Part shown: positions 26,142 through 35,341 of the stretch, one piece after another | Layout of the letters: every line of letters begins with the position of its first letter | How positions within the stretch are numbered: the first letter of the stretch is position 1 | DNA from: Pseudoxanthomonas sp. CF125 | GTDB lineage: Bacteria; Pseudomonadota; Gammaproteobacteria; Xanthomonadales; Xanthomonadaceae | Direction of reading: 5' to 3' | Length of the DNA stretch: 64,000 nt | Assembly: GCF_900104085.1 (NCBI RefSeq) | Contig: NZ_FNLD01000001.1 | Span: forward strand, 1,284,331 to 1,348,330 | Notes under the pieces: generated by a model | Seen by the model: only the letters and a program-made list of their open reading frames with translations | Told to the model about the DNA's origin: nothing | Database searches by the model: none | Translations under genes and position numbers: made by a program

Positions 26142-27830
26142 TCACAACGCCGCGTTATGCACCCCCGCAATCGCCCGGCCAGACGGATCCGCCGCGCTAG
26201 CGAAACTCGCATCCCACGCGATCGCCGCCGGCGACGAACACGCGATCGACTTGCCGCCCGGCACCGTTTCCGCGGCTGCCGGACTGGGATAGAACTCCTC
26301 GAACAGACTGCGGTAGTAATAAGCCTCCTTGGTCAGCGGCGAATTGATCGGGAACCGTTTCGCCGCCGCCGCCAGTTCGCGATCGCTGACTTGCGCTTCG
26401 GCATGCGCTTTCAATCCATCGATCCAGCCATAGCCCACGCCGTCGCTGAACTGCTCTTTTTGCCGCCAGAGGATGGAATCGGGCAGATAGCCTTCGAACG
26501 CCGCCCGCAGGATTCCCTTCTCCATGCGCTCGTGGCCCTTCGAGCTCTTGTCGATCATTTTGTACTTGGCGTCCATCTTCATCGCCACTTCCATGAATTC
26601 GACATCCAGGAACGGTACCCGCGGCTCCACGCCCCAGGCCATCATCGACTTGTTGGCGCGCAGGCAGTCGTAGTTGTAGAGCGCATCGAGTTTGCGCACC
26701 AGTTCTTCATGGAACTCGCGCCCGTTCGGCGCCTTGTGGAAATAGAGATAGCCGCCAAAAATCTCGTCCGACCCTTCGCCCGACAAAACCATCTTCACCC
26801 CCATCGCCTTGATCCGTCGCGCCAGCAGATACATGGGTGTCGAAGCACGGATGGTGGTCACGTCGTAGGTTTCGATATGCCGGATCACTTCAGGCAACGC
26901 GTCCAGGCCTTCTTCGAAGGTGTATTCGAAACCATGGTGCACGGTATCCAGCGCCTTGGCGGCGACCTCGGCCGCCGCCAGATCGGGAGAACCCTTCAAG
27001 CCGATGGCGAAAGAATGCAACCGTGGCCACCAGGCTTCCGATTTGTCGTCCTCCTCGATGCGATGGCGCGCATAGCGCGCAGCCACTGCAGTGACCAGCG
27101 ACGAATCGAGGCCACCGGACAACAGCACGCCGTAGGGCACGTCGGTCATCAACTGGCGATGCACGGCGCGCTCGAACGCTTCGCGCAGTTCCTGCTTGTC
27201 CACCTGCACGCCGGCGACCGCGTCGTAGTCCCGCCAGGGGCGCTGGTAGTACTTGACCAGTTCGCCGCTCACATTGTCGTAGTAGTGCCCCGGCGGAAAC
27301 TGGGCCACATCGGCGCAGAGGCCGCTGATGGCCTTCATTTCCGAAGCCACGCATAGCCGCCCTTCGCGGTCGTGGCCCCAGTACAGCGGACAGACGCCCA
27401 TCGGATCGCGCGCGATCAGTGCACGCTTTCGCACCTTGTCCCACAACGCGAAGGCGAAGATGCCGTTGAGTCGATTGAGAAAAGACGATGGTTCGTCCTC
27501 TCGGTACAGCGCATTGATCACTTCGCAATCCGAACCGGTCAGGAATTCGTACGGCTGCTTCAATTCCTTCTTCAGTTCGCGATGGTTGTAGATTTCGCCG
27601 TTAACCGCCAGCGCCAGTTCGCCATCGGCCGAACGCAACGGTTGCGAGCCGCCGGCCGGATCGACGATGGCCAGGCGCTCGTGCACCAGGATCGCGCCTT
27701 CGTCGGTGTACACGCCGCTCCAGTCGGGGCCGCGGTGGCGCTGGCGCTGGGAAAGCTCCAGCGACTGGCGTCGCAGGCCCTGCAGGTCGTCGCCCGATTG
27801 CAGGCCGAAAATACCGAAGATGGAACACAT
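26142..27830 (-). CDS. asnB: Asparagine synthetase B (glutamine-hydrolysing)
   Basis: 562 residues. It makes asparagine from aspartate, glutamine and ATP. The N-terminal glutaminase domain begins with catalytic Cys2 (MCSIFGIFGLQ), with LAIVDPAGGSQPL and VNGEIYNHRELK. The C-terminal synthetase domain has the PP-loop LLSGGLDSSLVTA and VLSGEGSDEIFGGYLYFHKA. AGGAG lies 7 nt before the ATG. The 5' leader carries an Asn-rich leader peptide and an antiterminator/terminator pair (27875-28024), so expression is probably attenuated by asparaginyl-tRNA supply. Confidence 0.97.
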   Translation of the reverse strand: MCSIFGIFGLQSGDDLQGLRRQSLELSQRQRHRGPDWSGVYTDEGAILVHERLAIVDPAGGSQPLRSADGELALAVNGEIYNHRELKKELKQPYEFLTGSDCEVINALYREDEPSSFLNRLNGIFAFALWDKVRKRALIARDPMGVCPLYWGHDREGRLCVASEMKAISGLCADVAQFPPGHYYDNVSGELVKYYQRPWRDYDAVAGVQVDKQELREAFERAVHRQLMTDVPYGVLLSGGLDSSLVTAVAARYARHRIEEDDKSEAWWPRLHSFAIGLKGSPDLAAAEVAAKALDTVHHGFEYTFEEGLDALPEVIRHIETYDVTTIRASTPMYLLARRIKAMGVKMVLSGEGSDEIFGGYLYFHKAPNGREFHEELVRKLDALYNYDCLRANKSMMAWGVEPRVPFLDVEFMEVAMKMDAKYKMIDKSSKGHERMEKGILRAAFEGYLPDSILWRQKEQFSDGVGYGWIDGLKAHAEAQVSDRELAAAAKRFPINSPLTKEAYYYRSLFEEFYPSPAAAETVPGGKSIACSSPAAIAWDASFASAADPSGRAIAGVHNAAL

Positions 27831-27874
27831 GGGGAAGCTCCTGGGATGAAAATTGGAAGGGCGTAAAACGAAAA

Positions 27875-27946
27875 AAACCCGCATCTCGCGATGCGGGTTT
27901 CCTGTTGATTCGGCTTGTTCCTGTTCGCCTAGTCGCAGACCCGCAT
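27875..27946 (-). promoter_or_regulatory. asnB transcription attenuator: antiterminator and terminator
   Basis: On the minus strand, segment A (27946-27939, ATGCGGGT) precedes segment B (27900-27890, AAACCCGCATC) and segment C (27885-27875, GATGCGGGTTT), then a run of T. B-C is an 11-bp terminator ending 45 nt before asnB. A repeats 8 nt of C and can pair with B instead. A also overlaps the end of the leader peptide reading frame, so ribosome position decides which hairpin forms. Confidence 0.8.
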
Positions 27947-28024
27947 TGGCCGCGCACGATTATTCGTCCGCGCATTATTGCGGCGGTTGGAATTGGTGCG
28001 GGCGGAGGCGGAAGCGCTGGGCAT
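27929..28024 (-). CDS. asnB leader peptide, asparagine-rich
   Basis: 31-codon reading frame (ATG at 28024, TAG at 27929-27931). Its centre reads TNSNRRNNARTNNR, with six Asn codons at positions 11, 13, 16, 17, 21 and 22; the end is RPMRVCD. Stalling at the last Asn pair would leave antiterminator segment A free to pair with B, while reading to the stop would cover A and let the terminator form. No strong SD is visible, which is the main doubt. Such peptides are known for his, trp and leu operons; an Asn one for asnB is inferred from this sequence. Confidence 0.75.
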   Translation of the reverse strand: MPSASASARTNSNRRNNARTNNRARPMRVCD

Positions 28025-28065
28025 GGATTGAAACTAACCGGTTTGAGGGCGCGCTGGCAAGCTTT

Positions 28066-28290
28066 TTAGCCCCTCTCCCATCTGCGCCCGCAGGGTGTGC
28101 AAGGCTGAGAGAAGTTGGGATGAGGGTACGGCGGAGTGAAATTGCCCCAGCCGAACGCGGAACTGGAACAGTTCTTCACCATTCTCACTTCGCCCTACCC
28201 TCACACCCCAAGGGTGCTTGCTGCGCAGCGTCCGCCCTTCGGGCACCCCGTATCAAGTACGGGGCAGGCTCTCCTCCCGAGGGGAGAAGG
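28066..28290. repeat. Extended family-E palindrome between dapE and the asnB leader
   Basis: AGCCCCTCTCCCATC...GAGGGTACGGCGGAGTG on the left mirrors CACTTCGCCCTACCCTCAC and CCTCCCGAGGGGAGAAG on the right. It is longer than the copies at 17678 and 26010 and has extra internal sequence. With the attenuator it accounts for the 465-nt gap 27831-28295. Confidence 0.75.
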
Positions 28291-28295
28291 GTTAG

Positions 28296-29426
28296 TTACG
28301 GCAGCAACAATCTCTCAATCAACCGCCGGTAAAGCCCCGGCAGCGCATCCAGATCGACGACCGATACGTTCTCGTCCACCTTATGAATGCTGGCGTTGAC
28401 CGGGCCGACCTCGATGCACTGCGCGCCCAGCGGCGCTATGAACCGCGCATCCGAAGTGCCTCCCGCAGTGCTTTCTTCAGGAGCGGCACCGGCGAACTCG
28501 CCCAACACCTCCCTGGCGACAGCGCGCAAGCGGCCTTCGGGCGTATAGAAAGGTTCGCCGCCGCGATGCCAGTGCGCTTCGTATTCGAGCCCATGCCGGC
28601 CGAGTACGGCGCCGATCTCGGTTTCCAGTTGCGCAGCATTCCAGTGCGGGTTGTAGCGCAGGTTGAACAAGACCTTCGCTTCGCCCGGGATCACGTTGTT
28701 GGCGCCGGTGCCGGCATTGAAGTTGGAAATCTGCAGGCTGGTGGGCGGGAAGGTTTCGTATCCCTCGTCCCAACGCCGCGCCGCGAGTTCGGCTAGTGCC
28801 GGCAGGGCCTGGTGGATCGGATTGCGCGCCTTGTCCGGGTAGGCGACGTGACCCTGGATGCCCTTCACGGTGAGCGTGGCCGACAGCGTGCCGCGCCGGC
28901 CGACGCGCAGAAGGTCGCCCAGCTTGCGGGTCGAGGACGGTTCGCCGGTAATGCACCAGTCGATGGCCTGGCCACGCGCGCGGAAGGTGTCGGCGACGCG
29001 GCGAACGCCGTCGATGGCATCGCCCTCCTCATCGGAAGTGACCAGCAGCGCGACCGTGCCCGCGTGTTCCGGATGCGCTGCGACGAACTGCTCAAGCGCG
29101 ATCACGAACGCGGCCACGCTGCCTTTCATGTCGGCGGCGCCGCGCCCGTACAGCACGCCATCGCGGACCGTCGGCTGGAACGGATCGCTGGCCCAATCTT
29201 CGACCGGCCCGGACGGCACCACGTCGGTGTGGCCAAGCAGCACCAGCACCGGCGAGCCGCTGCCGTGGGTGGCCCACAGGTTGTCCACTTCGCCGAAGCG
29301 CAGTTGTTCGCAATCGAAACCTGCGCGTTGCAATCGTTGGGCGATCAACTCCTGGCAACCTTCATCACGCGGCGTCACCGAGCGGCGACCGATCAACTCG
29401 CTGGTCAGCGCAAGGACATCGCTCAT
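28296..29426 (-). CDS. dapE: Succinyl-diaminopimelate desuccinylase
   Basis: 376-residue M20 metalloenzyme of lysine/meso-DAP synthesis. It releases succinate from N-succinyl-LL-DAP. Zinc-site and catalytic residues are visible as H66 ([11 protein letters not shown]), D99 ([14 protein letters not shown]) and E133-E134 ([12 protein letters not shown]), with [12 protein letters not shown] near the end. The ATG at 29426 overlaps the preceding gene stop (ATGA). The pairing with an ArsC-like gene is the same as yffB-dapE in enterics. dapD lies just upstream. Confidence 0.97.
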   Translation of the reverse strand: MSDVLALTSELIGRRSVTPRDEGCQELIAQRLQRAGFDCEQLRFGEVDNLWATHGSGSPVLVLLGHTDVVPSGPVEDWASDPFQPTVRDGVLYGRGAADMKGSVAAFVIALEQFVAAHPEHAGTVALLVTSDEEGDAIDGVRRVADTFRARGQAIDWCITGEPSSTRKLGDLLRVGRRGTLSATLTVKGIQGHVAYPDKARNPIHQALPALAELAARRWDEGYETFPPTSLQISNFNAGTGANNVIPGEAKVLFNLRYNPHWNAAQLETEIGAVLGRHGLEYEAHWHRGGEPFYTPEGRLRAVAREVLGEFAGAAPEESTAGGTSDARFIAPLGAQCIEVGPVNASIHKVDENVSVVDLDALPGLYRRLIERLLLP

Positions 29427-29782
29427 TTTCCGATCCCGAAGCGCTGCTTGAAACCGTTGTCGCTGAAGCCCTGCGTCATCGCTCCATCGTCCGTCACCAC
29501 CACGGGGCGGCGGATCAACTGCGGGTATTCCCTCAGCAGCAGCTTCCATTCGGCGTCGGACCCTGGCGTCTTGCGGTTTTCAGGCAATTGCCGCCAGGTG
29601 GTCGAGGATTTGTTGATCAACGCATCCCAGCCGCCGGCTTGCTTCGACCACTCCAGCAAAGTTTCCGGCGTACGTTTTTCGTCGCGATAGTCGATGAACG
29701 AATACGCCACGCCGAAGCGGTCCAACCATTTGGTGGCTTTCTTGCAGGTGTCGCAGTTTTTCAATCCGTAAAGCGTAGTCAT
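29423..29782 (-). CDS. ArsC/Spx-family thioredoxin-fold protein (YffB-like)
   Basis: 119 residues starting [20 protein letters not shown]. The CxxC pair (C10, C13) and the RRPVVV segment place it in the ArsC/Spx/YffB group; it lacks the extra arginines of a true arsenate reductase. Its function is unknown; GSH-dependent thiol chemistry has been suggested for the family. It is translationally coupled to dapE by an ATGA overlap. Confidence 0.9.
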   Translation of the reverse strand: MTTLYGLKNCDTCKKATKWLDRFGVAYSFIDYRDEKRTPETLLEWSKQAGGWDALINKSSTTWRQLPENRKTPGSDAEWKLLLREYPQLIRRPVVVTDDGAMTQGFSDNGFKQRFGIGK

Positions 29783-29809
29783 ACCCGGTCTTCTTATTGT
29801 TCTATCCGT

Positions 29810-29901
29810 CGTCATCCCCGCGAAGGCGGGGACCCAGCGACTCAAGCTGTATGCGTGACTGGAGCAGAAGTCACTGGGTTCCCGCCTTCGCGGGAATGAC
29901 G
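29810..29901. repeat. REP-like doublet, family A, between dapD and the YffB-like gene
   Basis: Two inverted units with CCCCGCGAAGGCGGGG and CCCGCCTTCGCGGG cores, ends CGTCAT and ATGACG, 92 bp in all. Nearly the same size as the 7535-7627 copy. It interrupts the minus-strand dapD to yffB-dapE run 10 nt after dapD. Confidence 0.9.
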
Positions 29902-29910
29902 AGCAAAAAA

Positions 29911-30762
29911 TCAGTCCGCCAACCCGCGCAACAACTCGTTGATCGAAGTCTTCGACCGCGTCTTCGCGTCCACCTGCTTCACGATCACCGCGCAATACAG
30001 CGAATGCGACCCGTCCGCCGCTGGCAGCGAACCGGACACCACCACGCTTCCCGGCGGCACATACCCGTAGGAAACTTCACGAGTAGCGCGGTTGTAGATC
30101 CGCGTGGACTGGCCCAGGAACACGCCCATGCCGATCACGCTGTGATGGCCGACGACCACGCCCTCCACCACCTCCGAACGCGCGCCGACGAAGCAATGGT
30201 CTTCGATGATGGTGGGCGATGCCTGCAAAGGTTCCAGTACGCCGCCGATGCCGACGCCGCCGGACAGATGGCAATGCTTGCCGATCTGCGCGCAGGAGCC
30301 CACGGTGGCCCAGGTATCGACCATGGTGCCCTCGCCGACGCTGGCGCCGATGTTGACGAAACTGGGCATCAGCACCACGTCCTTACCGAAATACGTGCCG
30401 CGGCGCGCGACGGCGCCCGGGACCACACGCACCCCGGCTTCACGGAAGCGCGCTTGGTCGTAACCCGAAAAACGCGACTCGACCTTGTCCCAAAACGGCG
30501 CCGGTTGCGAATCGATCACCGCCATGTCGTTGACGCGGAAATACAGCAGCACCGCTTTCTTGAGCCATTCGTTGACTTTCCACTTGCCTCCGTCGCCCGG
30601 CTCGGCAACACGGAAACCGCCCGATTCCAAACCGGCGATCACCCGCTCCACCGCAGGCTTCACGGAAGCTTCGATCTCGCCCGCGGCCAGGTCGGCGCGC
30701 CGTTCGAAAGCGTCTTCGATGAGGATTTTCAGTGCTGCGTCGTCGTGGATCTGGCTGGTCAT
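29911..30762 (-). CDS. dapD: Tetrahydrodipicolinate N-succinyltransferase
   Basis: 283-residue left-handed beta-helix acyltransferase that succinylates tetrahydrodipicolinate in the lysine/DAP pathway, upstream of DapE. Hexapeptide repeats run through [40 protein letters not shown] and [17 protein letters not shown]. The start is MTSQIHDD with AGGAAAC upstream; the longer frame to 30960 is the antisense-like tail of glnD. It lies 19 nt after glnD, so it is probably co-transcribed. Confidence 0.97.
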   Translation of the reverse strand: MTSQIHDDAALKILIEDAFERRADLAAGEIEASVKPAVERVIAGLESGGFRVAEPGDGGKWKVNEWLKKAVLLYFRVNDMAVIDSQPAPFWDKVESRFSGYDQARFREAGVRVVPGAVARRGTYFGKDVVLMPSFVNIGASVGEGTMVDTWATVGSCAQIGKHCHLSGGVGIGGVLEPLQASPTIIEDHCFVGARSEVVEGVVVGHHSVIGMGVFLGQSTRIYNRATREVSYGYVPPGSVVVSGSLPAADGSHSLYCAVIVKQVDAKTRSKTSINELLRGLAD

Positions 30763-30781
30763 CTGTTTCCTATCTTTCCAA

Positions 30782-33406
30782 TCAAGGGATGTTTTCGAAG
30801 CTGGCCCGCAGCGCGTCGCGCAGGGCCTGCTGGGTTCGTTCGTCGAGCGGGTGACCGTTGGCGTCGGTGATCTGGAACAAGTCTTCGGCGCGTTCGCCGA
30901 AAGTGGCGATGCGCGCGTCATGCACGTTGAGCCCTTGCGCGCGCAATACCTGCGCCACATCGGACAGCAGGCCGGGACGGTCGGGCGCCACCAGACTCAA
31001 CAGGGTACGGCGCCCATCGGGCGTGTCGCCGAACTCTATTTTGGGAGAGAAGCGGAAATGTTTGAGCTGCCTGGGCACCGCGCGGCGGGAGGTGCGCACT
31101 TTCTCCAGCGGGCCGTCCAGCGCGTCGCCCAGACCCGCTTCGACTTCGGCGGGATCGGAACTGGCATAGCTGTCGGCGGGCAGGACTTCGAAGGTATCGA
31201 AGATGGTGCCGTGCGGGCCATCGAGCACGCGCGCCTGGTGGATGCCGAAACCCATGCGGTCCAGCGTCGCCAGGATGGCGGCGAACAGGCCGCTGCGATC
31301 CGGCGAATGCACGAAGACTTCCAAGGCATTGCCATCATCGGCGATGCGGCGCACGCGCACCCGGGTTTCGCCAGGGGCCACGTTGCGCAACGCGCTGGCC
31401 TGCCAGGCGATCTGTTCGGGACGGAAACGCAGGAAGCCCTCCTCCGGCATGATCGCGAACAAAGCATCGGCGGTAGCCGCATCGAAACCCTGCACCGCCA
31501 TCAGCACGCGCGCCGATTCGCGCGCCTCTTCCATCCGCGCATCGGCCGCGATCGGCCGCTCGAGGCCTTCGCGCAATACCCGGCGTGCAGCGAAGTACAG
31601 ATCGGCGAGCAAGCGGTCCTTCCACGCGTTCCACAACTTCGGGCTGGTGCCGGCGATGTCCGCGCAGGTCAGCAGATACAGATAATCCAGACGTTCGCGG
31701 TCCCCCACCAGCGTGGCGAAACGATGGATCACTTCCGCATCGGAGATGTCCTGTTTCTGCGCAGTGATGGACATGCGCAGGTGCTGTTCGACCAGCCAGG
31801 CGATCAGCGAAGTATCCGCATCGCTGAGAGCATGCGCCGCGCAGAATTCGCGCGCATCCACCGCGCCCAGCTCGGAATGATCGCCGCCGCGGCCCTTGGC
31901 GATATCGTGGAAAAGGCCTGCGATCAGCAGCAACTCCGGCTTGCGTAAGCGCGGCCAGACTTCGTGGGCGATGGAAAAACGCTCGTCGGCACGGCCCGAC
32001 GAAAACGCGGCGATGTTACGCAGCACCATCAGCGTGTGCTGATCCACGGTGTAGACATGGAACAGATCGAACTGCATCCGCCCCGACACCCGCGAGAATG
32101 CCGGAATCCACTGCCCCAGCACGCCGAGCCGGGCCATGCGGGTGAGCGTTTCCACGGCGCGCGGCGCGCGCAGCAAAGCCATGAAACCGGCGCGCTGGGC
32201 AACACTGGCGACTTCGAACGAAGGCAGCCGCGTCAGCGATTCGGCCAGCGCGCGCGCAGTGCGCGAATGCAGTCCCCTCACTTCCGGATGCGCCGCCCAC
32301 ATTGCGAAAAGCGCGAAGACCTGGGAAATGTCGGTCTGCGGCCAAGCCGGATCGCGCGCAGCCAGGTAACCGCGGCGCAAGGCGAAGGAATCGTCCAAAG
32401 GTTCGGGCAGCGCCTCGCCATCGAACTGCTCTTCGAACCGCTGCAGCAGACGGTCGCTGACCCGGCGCACGATCGCCGCGCTGCGGTAGAAACCCTGCAT
32501 CATCTTCTCGACGCCCAGGGTTTCCTCGTCGTCGGCAAAACCCAGGCGCTCGGCCAGGGTCTTCTGGTAATCGAAACGCAAGCGTTCTTCCGGACGTCCG
32601 GCGACCAGGTGCAGCCCATAACGTAGGCGCCCCAGCGCACGGCGCTCGCGCGCGAGTGCGGCCGCTTCATCGGGACCGACATGGCTCAAGCCGATCAGCG
32701 GTTCCAGTTCGCGCACGCCGAAGGTGCGCAGCGCCATCCAGCCCAGCGTATGCAGATCGCGCAGACCGCCGGGCCCATCCTTGAGGTTGGGCTCCAGGTT
32801 CTCCGAGGTGTCACCGAAACGCGCATGGCGCAAGCGCAGCTCCTCGCGCTTGGCCACGAAGAAATCGCGCGGCGGCCAGACCTGCTGCGGAGAGATCGCC
32901 GCCATCAGCGTCGCCTGCGCCGCTTCGTCGGCGCATAGCGCACGCCATTCGATCAAGGCGGTGAGCACGGTCTGGTCGGACGCGGCCTCGGTGCACTGGC
33001 CGGGCGAACGCACCGCATGGCTGACCGGCAAACCGGCATCCCACAGCATCGCGAAAAAACGCGAAAGCGAGGCGTGCTGCGCTTGCTGGGCATCGCTATC
33101 GGCCAACACCAGCAGATCGATATCGGACTGTGGGAAAAGTTCTCCGCGCCCGTAGCCGCCGACCGCGAACAAGGCCAGCGGCGCCTCGGCGGGTATGCAG
33201 CGCGACCATGCGTCCTTCAGCAGATGATCGGCCGCGCGTGCGCGCAGCGCGACCAGCCGGTCCACTTCTTCGCCATGATCGAAACGTTTCGCCAGCTTGG
33301 CGTCCGAGCCGTTCAGCGTGGCGCGCGCCTGCGCCGACCAGGCCACATCGCTTTCGCTACCCGGCGGCCGCGCTCCAGTTTCTTTTGCGGCTGCCGTGGT
33401 GCTCAC
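30782..33406 (-). CDS. glnD: [Protein-PII] uridylyltransferase / uridylyl-removing enzyme
   Basis: 874-residue bifunctional nitrogen sensor that uridylylates PII when glutamine is low and removes UMP when it is high. The nucleotidyltransferase motif [15 protein letters not shown] is at 83-97. The HD domain contains [18 protein letters not shown]. Two ACT domains lie at the C-terminus ([20 protein letters not shown] and [20 protein letters not shown]). The GTG start overlaps the map stop by 4 nt (GTGA). No glnB is nearby. Confidence 0.97.
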   Translation of the reverse strand: MSTTAAAKETGARPPGSESDVAWSAQARATLNGSDAKLAKRFDHGEEVDRLVALRARAADHLLKDAWSRCIPAEAPLALFAVGGYGRGELFPQSDIDLLVLADSDAQQAQHASLSRFFAMLWDAGLPVSHAVRSPGQCTEAASDQTVLTALIEWRALCADEAAQATLMAAISPQQVWPPRDFFVAKREELRLRHARFGDTSENLEPNLKDGPGGLRDLHTLGWMALRTFGVRELEPLIGLSHVGPDEAAALARERRALGRLRYGLHLVAGRPEERLRFDYQKTLAERLGFADDEETLGVEKMMQGFYRSAAIVRRVSDRLLQRFEEQFDGEALPEPLDDSFALRRGYLAARDPAWPQTDISQVFALFAMWAAHPEVRGLHSRTARALAESLTRLPSFEVASVAQRAGFMALLRAPRAVETLTRMARLGVLGQWIPAFSRVSGRMQFDLFHVYTVDQHTLMVLRNIAAFSSGRADERFSIAHEVWPRLRKPELLLIAGLFHDIAKGRGGDHSELGAVDAREFCAAHALSDADTSLIAWLVEQHLRMSITAQKQDISDAEVIHRFATLVGDRERLDYLYLLTCADIAGTSPKLWNAWKDRLLADLYFAARRVLREGLERPIAADARMEEARESARVLMAVQGFDAATADALFAIMPEEGFLRFRPEQIAWQASALRNVAPGETRVRVRRIADDGNALEVFVHSPDRSGLFAAILATLDRMGFGIHQARVLDGPHGTIFDTFEVLPADSYASSDPAEVEAGLGDALDGPLEKVRTSRRAVPRQLKHFRFSPKIEFGDTPDGRRTLLSLVAPDRPGLLSDVAQVLRAQGLNVHDARIATFGERAEDLFQITDANGHPLDERTQQALRDALRASFENIP

Positions 33407-34197
33407 AGATCGTTGTCGTCGCCCGGCACCCGGGTCAGGATCTCCACGCCGTCCTCGGTCACCGCCACGGTGTGTTCCCACTGCGCGGAAAGCTTGCGGT
33501 CCTTGGTGACCACGGTCCAACCGTCGGGCAGCAGGCGCGTGTAGCGCGTGCCTTCGTTGATCATCGGCTCGATGGTGAAGGTCATGCCGGGCTTGAGCAC
33601 TACACCGTCGCCAGGCCGGCCGTAGTGCAGCACCTGCGGTTCGTCGTGATAGACCTTGCCGATGCCATGGCCGCAGTATTCGCGCACCACGCTGAAACGC
33701 TGCGACTCGGCGTATTCCTGGATGGCATGGCCGACATCGCCCAGCGTGGCGCCCGGCTTGACCGCCCGTATGCCGCGGAACATGGCTTCACGGGTGGTTT
33801 CCACCAGACGCTTGGCCATCACCGAAGGCGTGCCCACGTAGTACATGCGGCTGGTGTCGCCGTGCCAGCCGTCCTTGATCACGGTGACATCGATATTGAC
33901 GGTGTCGCCGTCCTTCAGCACTTTGCCCTCGCTGGGCATGCCATGGCAGATCACGTTGTTGACCGAAGTGCAGACCGTGAACGGGAACGGGATGCGCCCA
34001 TGGCCGCCGCCGTAGCCGACATTGGCCGGAATGGCGTGCTGCACGTTGACGATATGGTCGTGGCAGACCCGGTCCAGCTCGGCGGTGGTCACGCCGGGCT
34101 TCACGTAAGGGGCGACCACCTGGAGCACTTCGGCGGCCAGACGGCCGGCGACGCGCATGTGTTCTAGGTCTTCAGGGGTTTTGAGGGTGATGGCCAT
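33403..34197 (-). CDS. map: Methionine aminopeptidase type I
   Basis: 264 residues. It removes the initiator Met from nascent proteins. The five metal ligands are present at D103, D114, H177, E210 and E241, each exactly six positions later than in E. coli MAP; the substrate His is in NVICHGMPSEG. The start is MAITLKTPEDL (34197), not the longer frame. In many relatives map is next to rpsB; here a five-gene secreted-protein operon separates them. Confidence 0.97.
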   Translation of the reverse strand: MAITLKTPEDLEHMRVAGRLAAEVLQVVAPYVKPGVTTAELDRVCHDHIVNVQHAIPANVGYGGGHGRIPFPFTVCTSVNNVICHGMPSEGKVLKDGDTVNIDVTVIKDGWHGDTSRMYYVGTPSVMAKRLVETTREAMFRGIRAVKPGATLGDVGHAIQEYAESQRFSVVREYCGHGIGKVYHDEPQVLHYGRPGDGVVLKPGMTFTIEPMINEGTRYTRLLPDGWTVVTKDRKLSAQWEHTVAVTEDGVEILTRVPGDDNDL

Positions 34198-34362
34198 AAG
34201 TGGATTATCGCCGATTTCGCTTTGCTCCTGAACAAAGCCCCCGCCAGGCAAGGCTCACGGGCCTTCGGGCCCATTGATCGACGGTCGGCGCCGATCTTTC
34301 CCGCTACACGCGCTGTAGCGACGGCGTGCACTCACAAAACCGGGGCACAAAACGCATTTAAA

Positions 34363-34411
34363 TGACGTACTACGTCACATTTTGAACAAATGTGAGACAT
34401 GGTTCTCATAT
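34363..34411. promoter_or_regulatory. Three nested palindromes upstream of the surface-protein operon
   Basis: TGACGTA-C-TACGTCA (34363-34377), TCACATTT-TGAAC-AAATGTGA (34375-34395, perfect) and ATGTGAGA-CATGGT-TCTCATAT (34390-34411, one mismatch) overlap end to end. They lie about 100-150 bp before the predicted sigma-54 start, where enhancer-binding activators normally sit. The region is AT-richer than its surroundings. The rest of the 446-nt gap 34198-34643 holds only the promoter and a leader with a small hairpin. Confidence 0.65.
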
Positions 34412-34487
34412 CTATACGTAAATACTTCACACTAGTTTCCTGCCGGGACGCTGGTCATGGGGGGCTGCTGGGGGGGAATTGGGGAGT

Positions 34488-34503
34488 TGGCATGAGTTCT
34501 GCT
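34488..34503 (+). promoter_or_regulatory. Sigma-54 (RpoN) promoter candidate
   Basis: TGGCATGAGTTCTGCT matches the -24/-12 consensus TGGCACG-N4-TTGCW, with the essential GG and GC at the right distance and two mismatches. The predicted start is near 34514, giving a 130-nt leader before the first subunit gene. Confidence 0.65.
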
Positions 34504-34643
34504 TATACCCTTTCCCGAAGCCGGCATCAGCCTGATTCTAAAGGGATTTAACCCGACGATTGCCTTTTCGGGCATCGCCAAGCACTTGTTGAACCTGGCA
34601 ACCGATTTCAGTTCTTCCCAACTCCCTTAAGGATCAATCGAAC

Positions 34644-35267
34644 ATGCGTATTTCCACCAAAACCCTCTTGGCTGCGGCCGTTCTGGCTGTCGTGCCGATG
34701 ATGGCCAACGCCGAGTCCACCTACACCACCGGCACCGGCACTCCGATCACCGCCTCCGCCCGTCTGGACTTCCAGATCACCGTTCCCAAAATCCTGTTCC
34801 TGCGCGTCGGTACCGGTGCCGATTTCACCACCAACGCCGCGGTCAACCTGATCTCTTTCAACGTTCCGGCCGCCAATGTCGGCGATGGCTCCCCTGTGGC
34901 CGCTACCGCCGGCTCGGGCGACGTGGGCAACGGTACCGTGACCGCCAAGGTAGTGGGCAACAACGGCAACGTCACCTTCACCTCCACCACTCTGGGTGCG
35001 CTGGGCAATGGCGCGGGCGACACGATCTCCTATGGGCAGATCGGCACCGCGGTAGCGGCGCTGACCTCGCCGACGGCGCTGCCGCACCCGGCCCTGGTCG
35101 ATGGTGCCACCAGCACCCTGACCCTGACCCCGGTCACCGGCAAAGTGGTGAATCGCGATGCGCGCTGGACCTACACCTACGCCAACAGCGCCGTCGCGGC
35201 GCCGGGCACCTACGGTGGCGTGGGCGTCAACAACGGTCGCGTCACCTACACCGCTTCGATGCCGTAA
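34644..35267 (+). CDS. Secreted pilin-like subunit, probable major subunit
   Basis: 207 residues. Signal peptide MRISTKTLLAAAVLAVVPMM, cut after ANA. The mature part is Gly/Thr/Val/Ala-rich, cysteine-free and predicted to be all-beta. It is a paralogue of the next gene: ILFLRVGTG and VNLISFNVPAANVGDG match IYLRVGNG and INLVSVTVPAAQLGNG there. Both end in NGRVTYT, as expected for a terminal strand recognised by a chaperone. A terminator right behind this gene would give it the highest expression, as for major subunits. I do not recognise a named family. Confidence 0.75.
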   Translation: MRISTKTLLAAAVLAVVPMMANAESTYTTGTGTPITASARLDFQITVPKILFLRVGTGADFTTNAAVNLISFNVPAANVGDGSPVAATAGSGDVGNGTVTAKVVGNNGNVTFTSTTLGALGNGAGDTISYGQIGTAVAALTSPTALPHPALVDGATSTLTLTPVTGKVVNRDARWTYTYANSAVAAPGTYGGVGVNNGRVTYTASMP

Positions 35268-35290
35268 CTGCTGCTTCTGCCAGATCTGGA

Positions 35291-35325
35291 GGGAGCCGGC
35301 TAATGGTAACCGGCTCCCTTTTTTT
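35291..35325 (+). terminator. Internal terminator between the two subunit genes
   Basis: Stem GGGAGCCGG / CCGGCTCCC (9 bp) with a 10-nt loop, then seven T. It should release most transcripts after the first gene, with read-through feeding the four genes behind it. Confidence 0.88.
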
Positions 35326-35341
35326 GCTTCCCGAGTCCCGC

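Noticed and set aside
26157..27356. 399-codon plus-strand frame opposite asnB
   Set aside because: Antisense of a complete AsnB with both domains intact.
27601..27975. 124-codon minus frame crossing the asnB leader
   Set aside because: It runs out of frame into asnB and is not Asn-rich; the 31-codon frame fits the attenuator geometry instead.
34414..34440. Sigma-70 promoter from TATACG and nearby AT-rich sequence before the surface operon
   Set aside because: No -35/-10 pair with acceptable spacing; the sigma-54 match downstream is clearly better.
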